Assembly: GCF_009906855.1 (NCBI RefSeq)
Contig: NZ_CP047650.1
Span: 1,302,001-1,366,000, forward strand
Direction of reading: 5' to 3'
DNA length: 64,000 bases
Source: Xylophilus rhododendri
Lineage (GTDB): Bacteria; Pseudomonadota; Gammaproteobacteria; Burkholderiales; Burkholderiaceae_C
This document shows, one piece after another, positions 18,679-28,298 of the stretch (the first letter of the stretch is position 1; each line of letters begins with the position of its first letter). The translations under genes and the position numbers were made by a program. Under the pieces are notes generated by a model, which worked only from the letters and a program-made list of their open reading frames with translations, was not told the DNA's origin and ran no database searches.

Positions 18679-19866
18679 TCAGTCGCCGATGACGTTTCTC
18701 TCGCGCAGCCGTTCGATCTCGCCGGCCTCGTAGCCCAGCCCGGCGAGCAGCTCCCGCGTGTGTTCGCCCACCGCGGGCGGCTGCAGGCGGATCTCCGGCT
18801 GCGTGCCGTCCATGGTGAAGGGCAGCAGCGGCGCCTTCGACATGCTGCCGTCGTTCATGCGGATCGGCGCCAGCCCGCCGGTGGCCTGCAGGTGCGGGTC
18901 GTCGAACAGCTCTTCCGGGCGGGTGATCGGCGCGAAGGGCAGGCCCCGTTCCTCGAACACCGCCGCCAGTTCGTCCGCGCCACGGTCGGCCAGGTGCGCA
19001 CGCAGCCGGGGCATCAGCCAGTCGCGCGCCAATACCCGGTCGTTGTTGCTGGCCAGGCGCGGGTCGGCGGCCAGATCCGGCAGCCCGAAGGCCTCGCAGA
19101 AGACGGCCCACTGCTTGTCGCTGACCACCGCCAGGAAGATCTGCTGGCCGCCGCGCACGGTGAACACGTCGTAGATCGCCCAGGCCGAGATGCGGCTGGG
19201 CATGGGCGCGGCCGGCGCTCCGGTGGCGGCGAACTGCATCATGTGCTGGGCCATCAGGAAGACGTTGTTCTCGAAGAGCGAGGACTGCACCTCCATGCCC
19301 TCCCCCGTCTTCTCGCGCCGGGCCAGCGCGGCCATGGCGCCGATGGCGCCGAACATGCCGCCCATGATGTCGTTGACGCTGCTGCCGGCGCGCAGCGGAT
19401 CGCCCGGCCGGCCGGTCATGTAGGCCAGTCCGCCCATCATCTGCACCACCTCGTCGAGCGCGGTGCGGTGTTCGTAGGGGCCGGGCAGGAAGCCCTTGAG
19501 GCTCACGTGGATCAGGCCGGGGTTGAGCGTCTTCAGCGCGGCGGGGCCCAGGCCCAGCTTGTCCATCACGCCGGGCTTGAAGTTCTCGCTGACGATGTCG
19601 GCGCTGGCGACCAGGCGCAGCGCGGCCTCCAGGCCCTCGGGCTGCTTGAGGTCGAGCACGATGCTCTTCTTGTTGCGGTTGAAGACCGGGAAGAAGCCCG
19701 ACCCCGCGCCCAGCAGCCCGCGGGTGCTGTCGCCACCCGGCGGCTCGACCTTGATGACCTCGGCGCCCAGGTCGCCCAGGATCATTCCGCAGGTCGGGCC
19801 CATGACCATGTGGCTGAATTCGACGACGCGGATGCCGGCGTAGGGCAGGCGGTCGGTTTCAGTCAT
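18679..19866 (-). CDS. Family III CoA transferase (CaiB/BaiF)
   Basis: 395 residues. Family marks are the N-terminal GIRVVEFSHMVMGPTCGMIL and LGAEVIKVEPPGGD, with the predicted catalytic Asp166 in GSSVNDIMGGM. It moves CoA between carboxylic acids. The substrate is unknown. It begins 2 bases after the secreted carboxymuconolactone-decarboxylase-like gene, so the two form an operon. Confidence 0.9.
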   Translation of the reverse strand: MTETDRLPYAGIRVVEFSHMVMGPTCGMILGDLGAEVIKVEPPGGDSTRGLLGAGSGFFPVFNRNKKSIVLDLKQPEGLEAALRLVASADIVSENFKPGVMDKLGLGPAALKTLNPGLIHVSLKGFLPGPYEHRTALDEVVQMMGGLAYMTGRPGDPLRAGSSVNDIMGGMFGAIGAMAALARREKTGEGMEVQSSLFENNVFLMAQHMMQFAATGAPAAPMPSRISAWAIYDVFTVRGGQQIFLAVVSDKQWAVFCEAFGLPDLAADPRLASNNDRVLARDWLMPRLRAHLADRGADELAAVFEERGLPFAPITRPEELFDDPHLQATGGLAPIRMNDGSMSKAPLLPFTMDGTQPEIRLQPPAVGEHTRELLAGLGYEAGEIERLRERNVIGD

Positions 19867-19868
19867 GG

Positions 19869-20516
19869 CTATCTCGGCAAGGTCGGAATCTGCTGCGGCG
19901 TGTTCGCCGGCAGCGGAGTCTGCGCGACGTTGAGGATGGCCGCCAGCGTGGAGTAGTAACCGTCGAGCCCGACCAGGTCGATCACGCCGCGCTCGCCGAA
20001 CTTCTGCACCACCCGCTGGTAGTTGACATCGCTCACGCTGCGGTTGCGGTGCAGTTCGTCGATGAAGTCGTAGATCATTTCCTCGTCGGCCGCCATGCCG
20101 GTGGGCCGGCGGCCTTCGGCCACGGCCTTGGCGATCTCGGGCTTCAGGCCGGCCTTGAGTGCCAGCTTCTCGTGGGCGAACCATTCGTACTGGTTGCTCC
20201 AGTGGCGCGAGGTGAGCAGGATCACGAATTCGCTGATGCGCGGCTCCAGCGCGCTCTCATAGCGCAGGTAGGCGCCGGCGCGCTGCAGGCGGTTGAGGAA
20301 CTCGGGGCTGCGCAGCAGCGGCACCCAGGGCCCGGCACCCACGCTGCGCGGGGCGGCGCCGGCCGGCGCGCCCTGAGTGAGCTGGGCGACGGCGCTCTTC
20401 TGCGCCTCGGTCATCGCCTCGACCGGAATCGGCGGCATGCGGTCGGCCGCCAGCGCGGCGGCCGTGCCGGCCAGCAGGAGGCCGGCGCAGGCCAGGGAGC
20501 GGATCGGGAGCTTCAT
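19869..20516 (-). CDS. Secreted carboxymuconolactone decarboxylase-like protein
   Basis: 215 residues: a signal peptide ending ALAA, then an AhpD/CMD-like helical domain with EFVILLTSRHWSNQYEWFAHE. The CxxC of true AhpD peroxidases is absent, so redox activity is not expected. A periplasmic CMD-fold protein paired with a CoA transferase is a recurring arrangement in Burkholderiales catabolic loci; its role is not known to me. Confidence 0.8.
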   Translation of the reverse strand: MKLPIRSLACAGLLLAGTAAALAADRMPPIPVEAMTEAQKSAVAQLTQGAPAGAAPRSVGAGPWVPLLRSPEFLNRLQRAGAYLRYESALEPRISEFVILLTSRHWSNQYEWFAHEKLALKAGLKPEIAKAVAEGRRPTGMAADEEMIYDFIDELHRNRSVSDVNYQRVVQKFGERGVIDLVGLDGYYSTLAAILNVAQTPLPANTPQQIPTLPR

Positions 20517-20551
20517 GGGGGTTCTTCGTGCGATGGAATCCCACAATCTTA

Positions 20552-20574
20552 GTCACCGAATGTGTGACATGTCA
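20552..20574. promoter_or_regulatory. Palindromes upstream of the CMD-CoA transferase operon
   Basis: Two overlapping palindromes are present: GTCAC-N7-GTGAC (20552-20568) and the perfect TGACATGTCA (20565-20574), 36-58 bases before the start at 20516. Their position suits an operator. No regulator gene is adjacent. Confidence 0.35.
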
Positions 20575-20619
20575 TCCAGACAAGCAGAAAGAGGCTGACC
20601 GGCCCCTGACCGCCAGCGT

Positions 20620-23600
20620 TCACTGGCTGTCCGTCAGCCGCCGCCAGGAAATGCGGCGCAGACCGCTGGCGCTGGTGGCGGTGGGCACGGTGGTGCTGGC
20701 GACCGAGCCGTCCGATGCCTTGGTGACGGCCACGACGGTGCGGCTGATGGTGCTGGCCAGGGTGGCGCTGCTCGACAGCCCGGAGGACGACAGCAGCACG
20801 CCCGCGTTGGAGGCGCCGGACACCTTCAGGCCATTGGCGAAGTTGAGGTAGTTGAGATAACTCGTGCCGCCCACGCTGCAGGCGCCGGTGGTGCTCGGCA
20901 GGTTGGAGACGAAGGCCAGCGTGCCCAGCTGCAGGGTGGGATCGGTGTCGATGCGCTCGCCTGCGTAGGGCAGGTCGGCGTACCAGCCGTTCATGGTCGC
21001 CAGGCTCCAGGAGTAGCTGACCGAGCTGCTCGCCGCGCGGGTGCCGCTGCTGTCGGTGAGGATCTGCCGCACGAAACAGGCGGTGGCGGTGGACGCGGTG
21101 GAGCAGGCGTTGGCCCGCGGGCTGCCGTAGAGGCCGGTGCTGAGCGAGGAGGTGGTGAGCGGGTCCTTGATCGCGTAGATCGTCTGCTGCTGGGTGGTGG
21201 AGATATCGCTCACGCCCAGGTAGGCGCCGGTGCCGACGAAGACCATGTGCACGCCGCTGGCGAGGCCCAGCTCGGGCCGCGAGGTGACCGGCTGGCGGGT
21301 GCCCGAGGCATCGGCCAGCGTCGCCAGCAGCTGCACGGTGGCGGTGCCGCCGCTGGCCGTCAGCGCGCTGATGTCGAAGCGCCAGAGGTTGCCGAAGAGG
21401 TCGCCGCCGTAGACCTGGGTGGCCGTGTTGTTGTAGGCGCTGTCGACCCAGGCGCTGATCTTGGACAAGCCGCTCGGGCAGGGTGCCACGCTGCAGCCGG
21501 CCACCGTGCCGCCGCTGCTGGTGGTGCCCACGCCCGTGTCGATCTTCTTGATGACCGCGCCGGTCGCCGCGTTGAGCACCCACAGGATGCCGTGGCCGGT
21601 GCCGGGCGAGACGTTGTTGTAGCCCGAGGTCAGCAGCACGACCCAGGTGCCGTCGGAGAGTTTGGTGACGACGGGCTTGCCGTAGGAATAGCCCAGGTCC
21701 TGGTCCACCACATAGGGCGATGCCTTGGTGGTGTCCGAGGTGAACTCCCACAGCAGCGTGGGCGAGGAAGGCGTGGTCACGTCCAGGGCGTAGAAGCCGC
21801 GCCCTCCCCCGCCCAGGCCGCCGACCAGGATGGTGCGCCAGGCACTCGATGCATAGACATCGGCCTGCACCAGGTTGCCGTCCACCAGGAACTGGTGGGT
21901 GGCGGCGTAGTTCTTATCGGCCAGCCGGTAGAGCGAGGGCAGCAGCATCGAGGGGATGTAGGCCCAGCTCTCGGCACCGGTGTCGGCCTTGAAGGCATGC
22001 AGCATGCCGTCGTTCGCGCCCACGTAGACCATGGCCTGGCGGGCGGACTGGGCCGATTTGAAATCGGTGTAGCCGCTGTCCGAATAACTGAAGGACGGCG
22101 TCTGCACATACACCGGCTGCGAATTGGCGATGTCGCCCAGCACATGGGTGCGCGGGAAGTAGTACCTGGTGCTGGCGGCGCCTTCGTTGCTGCGGTCGCC
22201 GCGCAGGTAGTTGACCAGGTTGATGCCGCCCGCGCCGGTGGTGGTGCCGGCGGTGCTGCTGTCGGTCTGCGAGGCCGCGGCCAGGCAGTTGGTGCCGGTG
22301 GTGCAGAACTGCGAGAGGCCGGAGATGGCCGACATCTGGAAATAAGCCTTGTTGGTGCTCGACAGCGATGCCCACTGGAAGGGCAGCAGCGCATTGCTGG
22401 TGGCCGGGTCGTAGGTGTAGATGGCACGGGCGGTGTAGGCCAGGTTGTCCAGCAGCGGCGTGGTCGCCAGGCTGCCGGTGGCATCCACGCAGTCGCTGCC
22501 GGCGCCGGACTCGGCCCAGCTGGGCGTGCTGCCCACCGCGCCGGTGGTGGCGTCGATGCTGTAGCGCGCCAGGTCGCCGAACCACTTGGCCGAACAGAAG
22601 CGGGTGCCGAACACATAGCTGGCGGAGCCGGCGCTGAGGTTCTGGGTGGACAGCGTGGCGGCGGCGGAGCTGCTGCTGGCGGCATCCACGTTGTTGAGGA
22701 AGTCGGTCAGGCCCGACTTGAGTTCCGACGCGTTGGTGGCGCTGTAGTAGGTGCCGCGGCCGTTGACGGCGGCGTGCCAGAGATCGTCGATGGTGGTCTG
22801 GCTGTCGCTCACCGGCTTGGGCCAGTTGCAGCTGCCCGAGCTCTGCCAGCTGCACACGCCGCTGGCCAGGGTGGCGCTGCTGGCGGCGGTGCCCTTGGAG
22901 ACGTCGTAGTAGTCGCCGCTGGTGGCCGAGGCATAGCCGCTCTGGTACTGCATGTAGCCCGAGGCGCCCAGGCCCACCGTGTAGGTGTTCATGCGCTGCT
23001 GCTTGTTGGCGTAGGCATTGCTCGACACATCCACGCCGCTGGCATTGGTGGTGTTGGAGAAGGTGGAGGAGCGCAGGTCGGTGGCGTAGAAATACTCGGC
23101 CACGTCGGCCAGGGTGTTGGCCGTGGCATTGCCGTCGAGGTAGGGGCGGGCTTCGCTGCCGTCCTGGTCGCCGATGCTGCTGCCGTTGATCTGGGTGGGC
23201 GTGCTGCTCTCGTTCCAGTAGCCGTCGGTCGAGAGGATGGTGTAGTTGCGCTGGCAGGCGTACTGGATCGGATCGGTGGCGCTCTGGTTGTTGACCGTGC
23301 TCAGCTTGCCCGCGTAGTAGCGGCCGGCGGTGGACAGGGCCACCCGCAGCGGCGTGGAGTTGTTGGGATTGGCCTTGAACAGCTTGGCATACCAGGCCGC
23401 CTTCTGGCCGGCGCTGCCGGTGGTGATGTCGGCCACGTTGAGGAAGTCGCTGCCGGTGCTGTTGTTGATGCTCATATAGCCCAGCCGGTAGCTGGTGGTG
23501 AGCACGTTGAAGGCCAGCGAGATCGAGGTCTTCGTCATCTGCATGCGCGTCTGGTAGTAGGCGTACCAGTTGGCGAAGTTGGTCATCTCCTCGGCATAGG

Positions 23601-24330
23601 TGCAGCTGGTGCCGGCGCAGTCGGTGCGGGTGGCGGCCTTGGCCGTCGTGCCGGGGTAGTTGTAGCTGCTGGTGGACGAGGTGATGCTGACCTTGGTCTG
23701 GCTGCCCGGCACCGAGGTGCTGCGGCCCGGGAACCGCGGATAGGTGTAGGTGCTGCCGCCGCTGGGCGCGGTCTCGATGCGGGTGGCCTGGCAGGAGGTG
23801 AGGCCCGAGGTGGAGCACCAGCGCAGATAGGCCGGATACGGGTAGGCGGTGCTGGCCGCTGTCTGCGTGGCGCAGGTCCGCAGGTTGGTCGAGCTGCAGT
23901 ACTCGCCCGGCGTGAAGTAGTAGTAATAGGCGTTGTTCACCAGCGAGCTGCTGGAGGAGGACTGCACGCCGTAACCGTCGGCCGGCACGCTCTTCCAGGC
24001 CGAGGTGTTGGCCGCAGTCATGCTCGAATAACTGGTGCCCGCGTAGTTGACCGGCGGCGTGTAGGTGACCGCCGGGTCGTAGTACAGGCCGTTGAAGCGG
24101 CTGTTGTAGAGCAGGTAGGCGTTGGTGGAGCTGTAGTCGTTGGCCCAGTCCGGCAGGTAGCTGTAGTCCATGCTGCCGGAGTCGTCCAGCACGAAGAGGA
24201 TGTTGGGCTTGACCAGGGTGGCGGTGGAGGTCTCCAGCGGCGAGGAGGCCAGGTCGGTGGCCGCCGGCAGCGCGATGGCCGGCAGCAGCAGGCCCAGCAC
24301 GGGAACGGCCAGGAAACGGACGGGATTCAT
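20620..24330 (-). CDS. pilY1: Type IV pilus tip/biogenesis protein PilY1
   Basis: 1236 residues with a signal peptide. A von Willebrand A-like domain starts near residue 43 with the MIDAS motif DDSGS (49-53). The C-terminal half (about 700-1230) is the PilY1 beta-propeller, with GANDGMLHAFKADTGAE and RGFYALDVTTP. PilY1 sits at the pilus tip, counters retraction through PilT and takes part in adhesion and surface sensing. It overlaps pilX by 4 bases. The middle is rich in Ser/Thr/Ala/Tyr. Confidence 0.92.
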   Translation of the reverse strand: MNPVRFLAVPVLGLLLPAIALPAATDLASSPLETSTATLVKPNILFVLDDSGSMDYSYLPDWANDYSSTNAYLLYNSRFNGLYYDPAVTYTPPVNYAGTSYSSMTAANTSAWKSVPADGYGVQSSSSSSLVNNAYYYYFTPGEYCSSTNLRTCATQTAASTAYPYPAYLRWCSTSGLTSCQATRIETAPSGGSTYTYPRFPGRSTSVPGSQTKVSITSSTSSYNYPGTTAKAATRTDCAGTSCTYAEEMTNFANWYAYYQTRMQMTKTSISLAFNVLTTSYRLGYMSINNSTGSDFLNVADITTGSAGQKAAWYAKLFKANPNNSTPLRVALSTAGRYYAGKLSTVNNQSATDPIQYACQRNYTILSTDGYWNESSTPTQINGSSIGDQDGSEARPYLDGNATANTLADVAEYFYATDLRSSTFSNTTNASGVDVSSNAYANKQQRMNTYTVGLGASGYMQYQSGYASATSGDYYDVSKGTAASSATLASGVCSWQSSGSCNWPKPVSDSQTTIDDLWHAAVNGRGTYYSATNASELKSGLTDFLNNVDAASSSSAAATLSTQNLSAGSASYVFGTRFCSAKWFGDLARYSIDATTGAVGSTPSWAESGAGSDCVDATGSLATTPLLDNLAYTARAIYTYDPATSNALLPFQWASLSSTNKAYFQMSAISGLSQFCTTGTNCLAAASQTDSSTAGTTTGAGGINLVNYLRGDRSNEGAASTRYYFPRTHVLGDIANSQPVYVQTPSFSYSDSGYTDFKSAQSARQAMVYVGANDGMLHAFKADTGAESWAYIPSMLLPSLYRLADKNYAATHQFLVDGNLVQADVYASSAWRTILVGGLGGGGRGFYALDVTTPSSPTLLWEFTSDTTKASPYVVDQDLGYSYGKPVVTKLSDGTWVVLLTSGYNNVSPGTGHGILWVLNAATGAVIKKIDTGVGTTSSGGTVAGCSVAPCPSGLSKISAWVDSAYNNTATQVYGGDLFGNLWRFDISALTASGGTATVQLLATLADASGTRQPVTSRPELGLASGVHMVFVGTGAYLGVSDISTTQQQTIYAIKDPLTTSSLSTGLYGSPRANACSTASTATACFVRQILTDSSGTRAASSSVSYSWSLATMNGWYADLPYAGERIDTDPTLQLGTLAFVSNLPSTTGACSVGGTSYLNYLNFANGLKVSGASNAGVLLSSSGLSSSATLASTISRTVVAVTKASDGSVASTTVPTATSASGLRRISWRRLTDSQ

Positions 24331-24971
24331 AGAGCCACCATGGTCTGCTGATAGGAGGTGGTGCCGCGCGGCCCGGCCACTTTCACCGTGATGCGGTAGT
24401 AGGTCGGGCTGGTGCAGCTGATGTTGCCGGCGCCGGCATTGCTGTCGAGCGTCATGCTGCTGCCGCAGGCGGTGGAGGCCGGCGCGGTGGAGCAGCCGAT
24501 GGCGCTGCTGGCATCGCCCGTGCCGGCGCACATGCGCTGGACGAGATAGGAGGCGGTGTTGCCCGCCGCATCGGCGGCTTGCGCGACCGGCGTGGCGCCG
24601 GCCGAGACCAGGGCATCCCACACATCGCCCCAGCTCTGGGTGCTGCTCGGGTCGGTGCGGCTGGCCAGATAGCCGCGCGCCTTCTGGTCGCAGGCCATCA
24701 CGGTGGCGCCGACGGTGGCGGCGCAAGTCGTCGCGGTGCTGGAACTGGCCTGGCCCGAGTTGTTCTCGATCCAGACGATGGCCGCCTCCGTGCCGGCATC
24801 CGAAGCGGTGACGGCCGCCTGCTCGTAAGCCAGGTTGCCGCTGACCAGCGTCACGGTGGAGACGGTGCGCATCAGCGCGACGGCGGCCAGCGACATGATG
24901 ACCAGCGCGACCAGGGCGACGATGAGCACGAAGCCCCGCTGCCCGGGTCGCCGGGCACGACGAGCGTTCAT
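24327..24971 (-). CDS. pilX: Minor pilin assembly protein PilX
   Basis: 214 residues. A short basic leader ends in RPGQRG, followed by the hydrophobic FVLIVALVALVIMSLAAVALMR of type IV pilin-like proteins, with the GF prepilin cleavage site. The rest has the PilX/PilX_N layout and paired cysteines. It primes pilus assembly with PilY1. The expected neighbours fimT, pilV, pilW and pilE are absent; upstream is a decayed antitoxin gene. Confidence 0.88.
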   Translation of the reverse strand: MNARRARRPGQRGFVLIVALVALVIMSLAAVALMRTVSTVTLVSGNLAYEQAAVTASDAGTEAAIVWIENNSGQASSSTATTCAATVGATVMACDQKARGYLASRTDPSSTQSWGDVWDALVSAGATPVAQAADAAGNTASYLVQRMCAGTGDASSAIGCSTAPASTACGSSMTLDSNAGAGNISCTSPTYYRITVKVAGPRGTTSYQQTMVAL

Positions 24972-25193
24972 GAAGAGGCGCTCAGCGCAGGGCGAAAAGG
25001 ATGCGGCGGGCTGGAACGGAGCGGGAAGGCAGGCAGGGCATGGGCGCTAGGCAACGACAGGGATGGTCGAGTCTGGCCAGGCTGCATGCCGGTTTGTTTG
25101 GCTGCGGGTATCGCGCTGGAAAAGGCTTGTATGCGTCACGATGGACGGCGATAGCCGCCAGCAAGAATTCCCTCAACAGAACTGACTCAGGAG

Positions 25194-25382
25194 TTGAAGT
25201 TGGAAAAGCGGATCGATTTCGACATGGCAGACTTTCTCGACAGCCCCGAAGCGATGACTGAGTACCTGTCGCAGGTGCTCGCAGACGGCAACGCGTCGGA
25301 GCTACTAGCTGCGCTTGGCCACGTCGCGCGTGCAAAAAACAAGATCGAGAGACGCGCTCCCAGCCAATCGGTCATACCTTGA
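25194..25382 (+). pseudogene. Decayed addiction-module antidote (HigA-like) gene
   Basis: Starting at TTG 25194 (or 25200 with CAGGAG upstream), the first ~45 residues match the pattern of the addiction-module antidote family: FDMADFLDSPEAMTEYLSQVL followed by LLAALGHVARAK. The helix-turn-helix half that should follow (IARxxGLSRExLYKAL) is missing; the frame ends in KIERRAPSQSVIP. The shifted frame contains NRSYLERSLR, a weak echo of that helix. No intact toxin gene lies upstream. I see it as a remnant. Confidence 0.6.
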
Positions 25383-25486
25383 GCGAAGTCTCCGGCCACT
25401 GGTCCCGGGGACAGGACCAGCTGGTTCCATTGAACCCCCGCCCTTCCCTGCCTACGATGTCTCCAATCGAAAAACAAGGAGACACG

Positions 25487-26467
25487 ATGACCCACCGATT
25501 CCATCGGCGCAGCGCCATGGCCGCCCTCGCCCTGCTCGCCCTCGGCGCCGCCGCCCCCGGCCTGGCGCTCGCCCAGGACAGCGGCAAACCCATCACCATC
25601 ATCGTCGGCAGCCCGCCCGGCGGCACCACCGACACGCTGGCGCGGGTCATCGGCAAGCTGATGGGCGATGCGCTCGGCCGGGTGGTGCTGGTGGAGAACC
25701 GCGCCGGCGCCGGCGGCAACATCGCAGCGGCCTATGTGGCCAAGGCGCCGGCCGACGGCAGCACGCTGCTGATGAGCTTCACCGGCCACACCATCAACGC
25801 CACGCTCTACAAGAACCTGAGCTTCGACCCGGTGAAGGACTTCACGCCCATCACCATGGTGGCCCGGGTGCCCAGCGTGCTGATCGCCCGCAAGGGCCTG
25901 CCCTTCCACGACACGGCCGGGCTGGTGGCCTATGCGAAGCAGAACCCCGGCAAGCTCAGCTTCGCCATCGGCGCGCAGGGCTCCTCGCTGCACCTGGCCA
26001 GCGAGCAGTTCAAGATGCTGACCGGCACGCAGATCCTCAACATCCCCTACAAGGGCACCGGCCCGGCGCTCACCGATCTGCTGGCCGGCACGGTGGACCT
26101 GATGTTCGCCAGCACCGTCAACGTGCTGCCGCACATGAAGACCGGCGCGATCCAGCTGCTGGGCGTGAGCAGCCGCGAGCCGCTGCCGCAGGTGCCGGGC
26201 GTGCCGCCGATCGGCAAGACCGTCAAGGGCTTCGAATCGACCGCCTGGTTCGGCCTGTTCGGGCCCGCCAAGATGCCGCCGGAAGTCACCGAGAAGTACT
26301 ACCAGGCGGTGAAGAAGGCCGTCGAATCCCCGGCCTACCAGGAGCGCATGCAGACCGAGGCGGCCAGCGCGGTGGATATGACACCCAAGGCCTTCGGCCA
26401 GTTCGTGGCGCAGGACGTGCAGGACTGGGCCAAGATCATCAAGGCCTCCGGCGCGACGGTGGAATGA
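25487..26467 (+). CDS. Bug-family substrate-binding protein (tripartite tricarboxylate type)
   Basis: 326 residues with an Arg-containing signal peptide ending LALAQ. The Bug/TctC signature follows: ITIIVGSPPGGTTDTLAR and VVLVENRAGAGGNIAA, with IPYKGTGPALTDLLAG later. These periplasmic proteins bind carboxylates for TctAB-type importers or act as sensors; no tctAB genes are present here. An AAGGAG box lies before the ATG at 25487. The stop overlaps the next gene's start (ATGA), so it is in an operon with the hydratase. Confidence 0.9.
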   Translation: MTHRFHRRSAMAALALLALGAAAPGLALAQDSGKPITIIVGSPPGGTTDTLARVIGKLMGDALGRVVLVENRAGAGGNIAAAYVAKAPADGSTLLMSFTGHTINATLYKNLSFDPVKDFTPITMVARVPSVLIARKGLPFHDTAGLVAYAKQNPGKLSFAIGAQGSSLHLASEQFKMLTGTQILNIPYKGTGPALTDLLAGTVDLMFASTVNVLPHMKTGAIQLLGVSSREPLPQVPGVPPIGKTVKGFESTAWFGLFGPAKMPPEVTEKYYQAVKKAVESPAYQERMQTEAASAVDMTPKAFGQFVAQDVQDWAKIIKASGATVE

Positions 26468-27762
26468 GCATGGCCGCAGCCGCCACACCCCAGACACCGG
26501 CGCAGACCCTGGCCCAGAAGCTGGTCGCCCGCGCCGCCGGACGCGAGACGGTCACGCCGGGCGAGATCCTCACCTGCCGGGTCGACCTGGCCATGATGCA
26601 TGACTCGGGCGGGCCCCGGCGCGTCAAGCCCATGCTGGAGAAGCTGGGCGCCCGGGTCTGGGATCCGGACAAGGTCGTTGTCGTCACCGACCACTACGTG
26701 CCCGCCTACGACGCCGACAGCCGCGCCATCGTGCAGATCGCGCGCGACTGGGTGAAGGAGGCCGGCATCCGGCGCTTCCACGACGGCGAGGGCATCTGCC
26801 ATGTCGTCGTGCCGCAGAAGGGCTATCTGCGCCCCGGCATGTTCGCCGTGGGCGGCGACAGCCACTCGCCCACCGGCGGCGCCTTCGGCGCCTATATGTT
26901 CGGCGTGGGCGCCACCGAGATGCTGGGCGTGCTGGTCACCGGAGAGATCTGGCTGAAGGTGCCGCACACCATCCGCATGCACTGGGACGGCCGGCTGCCG
27001 CCGGGCGTCTCGGCCAAGGACATGATGCTCTACCTGTGCACCCGCTTCGGCATGGACGGCGGCCAGTACCAGGCGGTCGAATACGCCGGCCCGGCGGTGG
27101 CGGCGCTGTCGATGCAGGAACGCATGACGCTCTCCAACATGACCGCCGAACTCGGTGCCCAGGCCGGCCTGGTGGCGCCCGACCAGGTGACGGCCGACTG
27201 GCTGGCCGCCGCCGGCGCGACCGACGTGGACATCGCCGGCTGGCACACGGACGAAGGCGCGCCGCTGCTGGCCGACCACCGCCTGGACGCCAGTACCCTG
27301 GCGCCCCAGGTGGCCGAGCCGCACAGCCCCGCCCATGGCCGCGATGCCGATGCGCTGCGTGGCGTGGCGATCAACCTGGCCTACGTCGGTGCCTGCACCG
27401 GCGCCAAGCTCGACGACCTGCGCATGGCCGCGCAGGTGCTGCGCGGCCGCAAGGTGGCCAAGGGCGTGCGCCTGCTGGTGGCCCCGGCCAGCGCGCTGGA
27501 CCAGTCGCGCGCCGAAGCGGAAGGCGTGCTCGGTGCGCTGACCGATGCCGGCGCCGAACTGCTGCCCAACAGCTGCGGCGCCTGCGCCGGCTACGGCGCC
27601 CACACCTTCGGCGACGATGTCGTCGCCATCAGCACCACGGCGCGCAACTTCAAGGGCCGCATGGGCTCGGCCGCCTCGCAGGTCTACCTGGCCTCGCCCT
27701 GGACCGTGGCCGCCTCGGCCGTGGCGGGACGTGTGGCCGATCCCCGGGAGATGCTGGCATGA
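26464..27762 (+). CDS. Aconitase-like hydratase, large subunit (LeuC/DmdA-like)
   Basis: 432 residues of the aconitase/IPM isomerase large-subunit family. The iron-sulfur cysteines are Cys311 (VGACTGAK), Cys371 and Cys374 (NSCGAC), with the 60- and 3-residue spacing seen in LeuC. Other conserved segments are GDSHSPTGGAFGA and FKGRMGS. It needs the small subunit encoded next (ATGA overlap). With the downstream lyase, hydration of a substituted maleate is more likely than leucine synthesis, but this is inference. Confidence 0.88.
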   Translation: MSMAAAATPQTPAQTLAQKLVARAAGRETVTPGEILTCRVDLAMMHDSGGPRRVKPMLEKLGARVWDPDKVVVVTDHYVPAYDADSRAIVQIARDWVKEAGIRRFHDGEGICHVVVPQKGYLRPGMFAVGGDSHSPTGGAFGAYMFGVGATEMLGVLVTGEIWLKVPHTIRMHWDGRLPPGVSAKDMMLYLCTRFGMDGGQYQAVEYAGPAVAALSMQERMTLSNMTAELGAQAGLVAPDQVTADWLAAAGATDVDIAGWHTDEGAPLLADHRLDASTLAPQVAEPHSPAHGRDADALRGVAINLAYVGACTGAKLDDLRMAAQVLRGRKVAKGVRLLVAPASALDQSRAEAEGVLGALTDAGAELLPNSCGACAGYGAHTFGDDVVAISTTARNFKGRMGSAASQVYLASPWTVAASAVAGRVADPREMLA

Positions 27763-28298
27763 ACCCGCTCCAGGACTTTCCCGCCACCGGCCGCGCCTGG
27801 GTCTTCGGCGACGACCTCAACACCGACCTGCTGGCTCCCGGCGGCTACATGAAGTTCGGCATCGCCGAGATCGCCAGGCACTGCCTGGAATCGCTGGAGC
27901 CGCGCTTCGCGCAGGAAGCCAGGCCGGGCGACATCATCTTCGCCGGCCGCAACTTCGGCGCGGGCTCTTCCCGCGAGCAGGCCGCCGAGGTGCTGCGCCA
28001 CATGGGCATCGCCTGCGTGGTGGCCGTGTCCTTCTCGGGCCTGTACTACCGCAACGGCTTCAACCTCGGCCTGCCGCTGCTGGTCTGCCCCGAGGCGAAC
28101 ACCGTGGCCGATGGCGCCCCGGTGGCCTGCGACCTGGACGGCGCCCGCATCCTCGACCACGCCAGCGGCCGGGTGCTCGCCTGCGAACCGATTCCCCCCC
28201 ACTTGGTGGCCATGATCCGCGACGGCGGCCTGCTGCCCCATCTTGCCAAACGCCTCGCGGCCGAACGCGCGGCCCTCACCTCCAAAGACACCGCATGA
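27759..28298 (+). CDS. Aconitase-like hydratase, small subunit (LeuD/DmdB-like)
   Basis: 179 residues of the swivelling domain. The FGDDLNTDLLAPGGYMK start and AGRNFGAGSSREQA substrate-recognition loop are intact. The start overlaps the large-subunit stop by 4 bases, and its own stop overlaps the next start, so all are coupled. It closes the active site of the large subunit. Confidence 0.88.
   Translation: MNPLQDFPATGRAWVFGDDLNTDLLAPGGYMKFGIAEIARHCLESLEPRFAQEARPGDIIFAGRNFGAGSSREQAAEVLRHMGIACVVAVSFSGLYYRNGFNLGLPLLVCPEANTVADGAPVACDLDGARILDHASGRVLACEPIPPHLVAMIRDGGLLPHLAKRLAAERAALTSKDTA

Noticed and set aside
21247..24351. Very long open frame on the plus strand opposite pilY1
   Set aside because: It is antisense to a well-supported PilY1 gene; its translation is Gly/Ala/Val/Arg-rich low complexity caused by G/C bias at codon positions.
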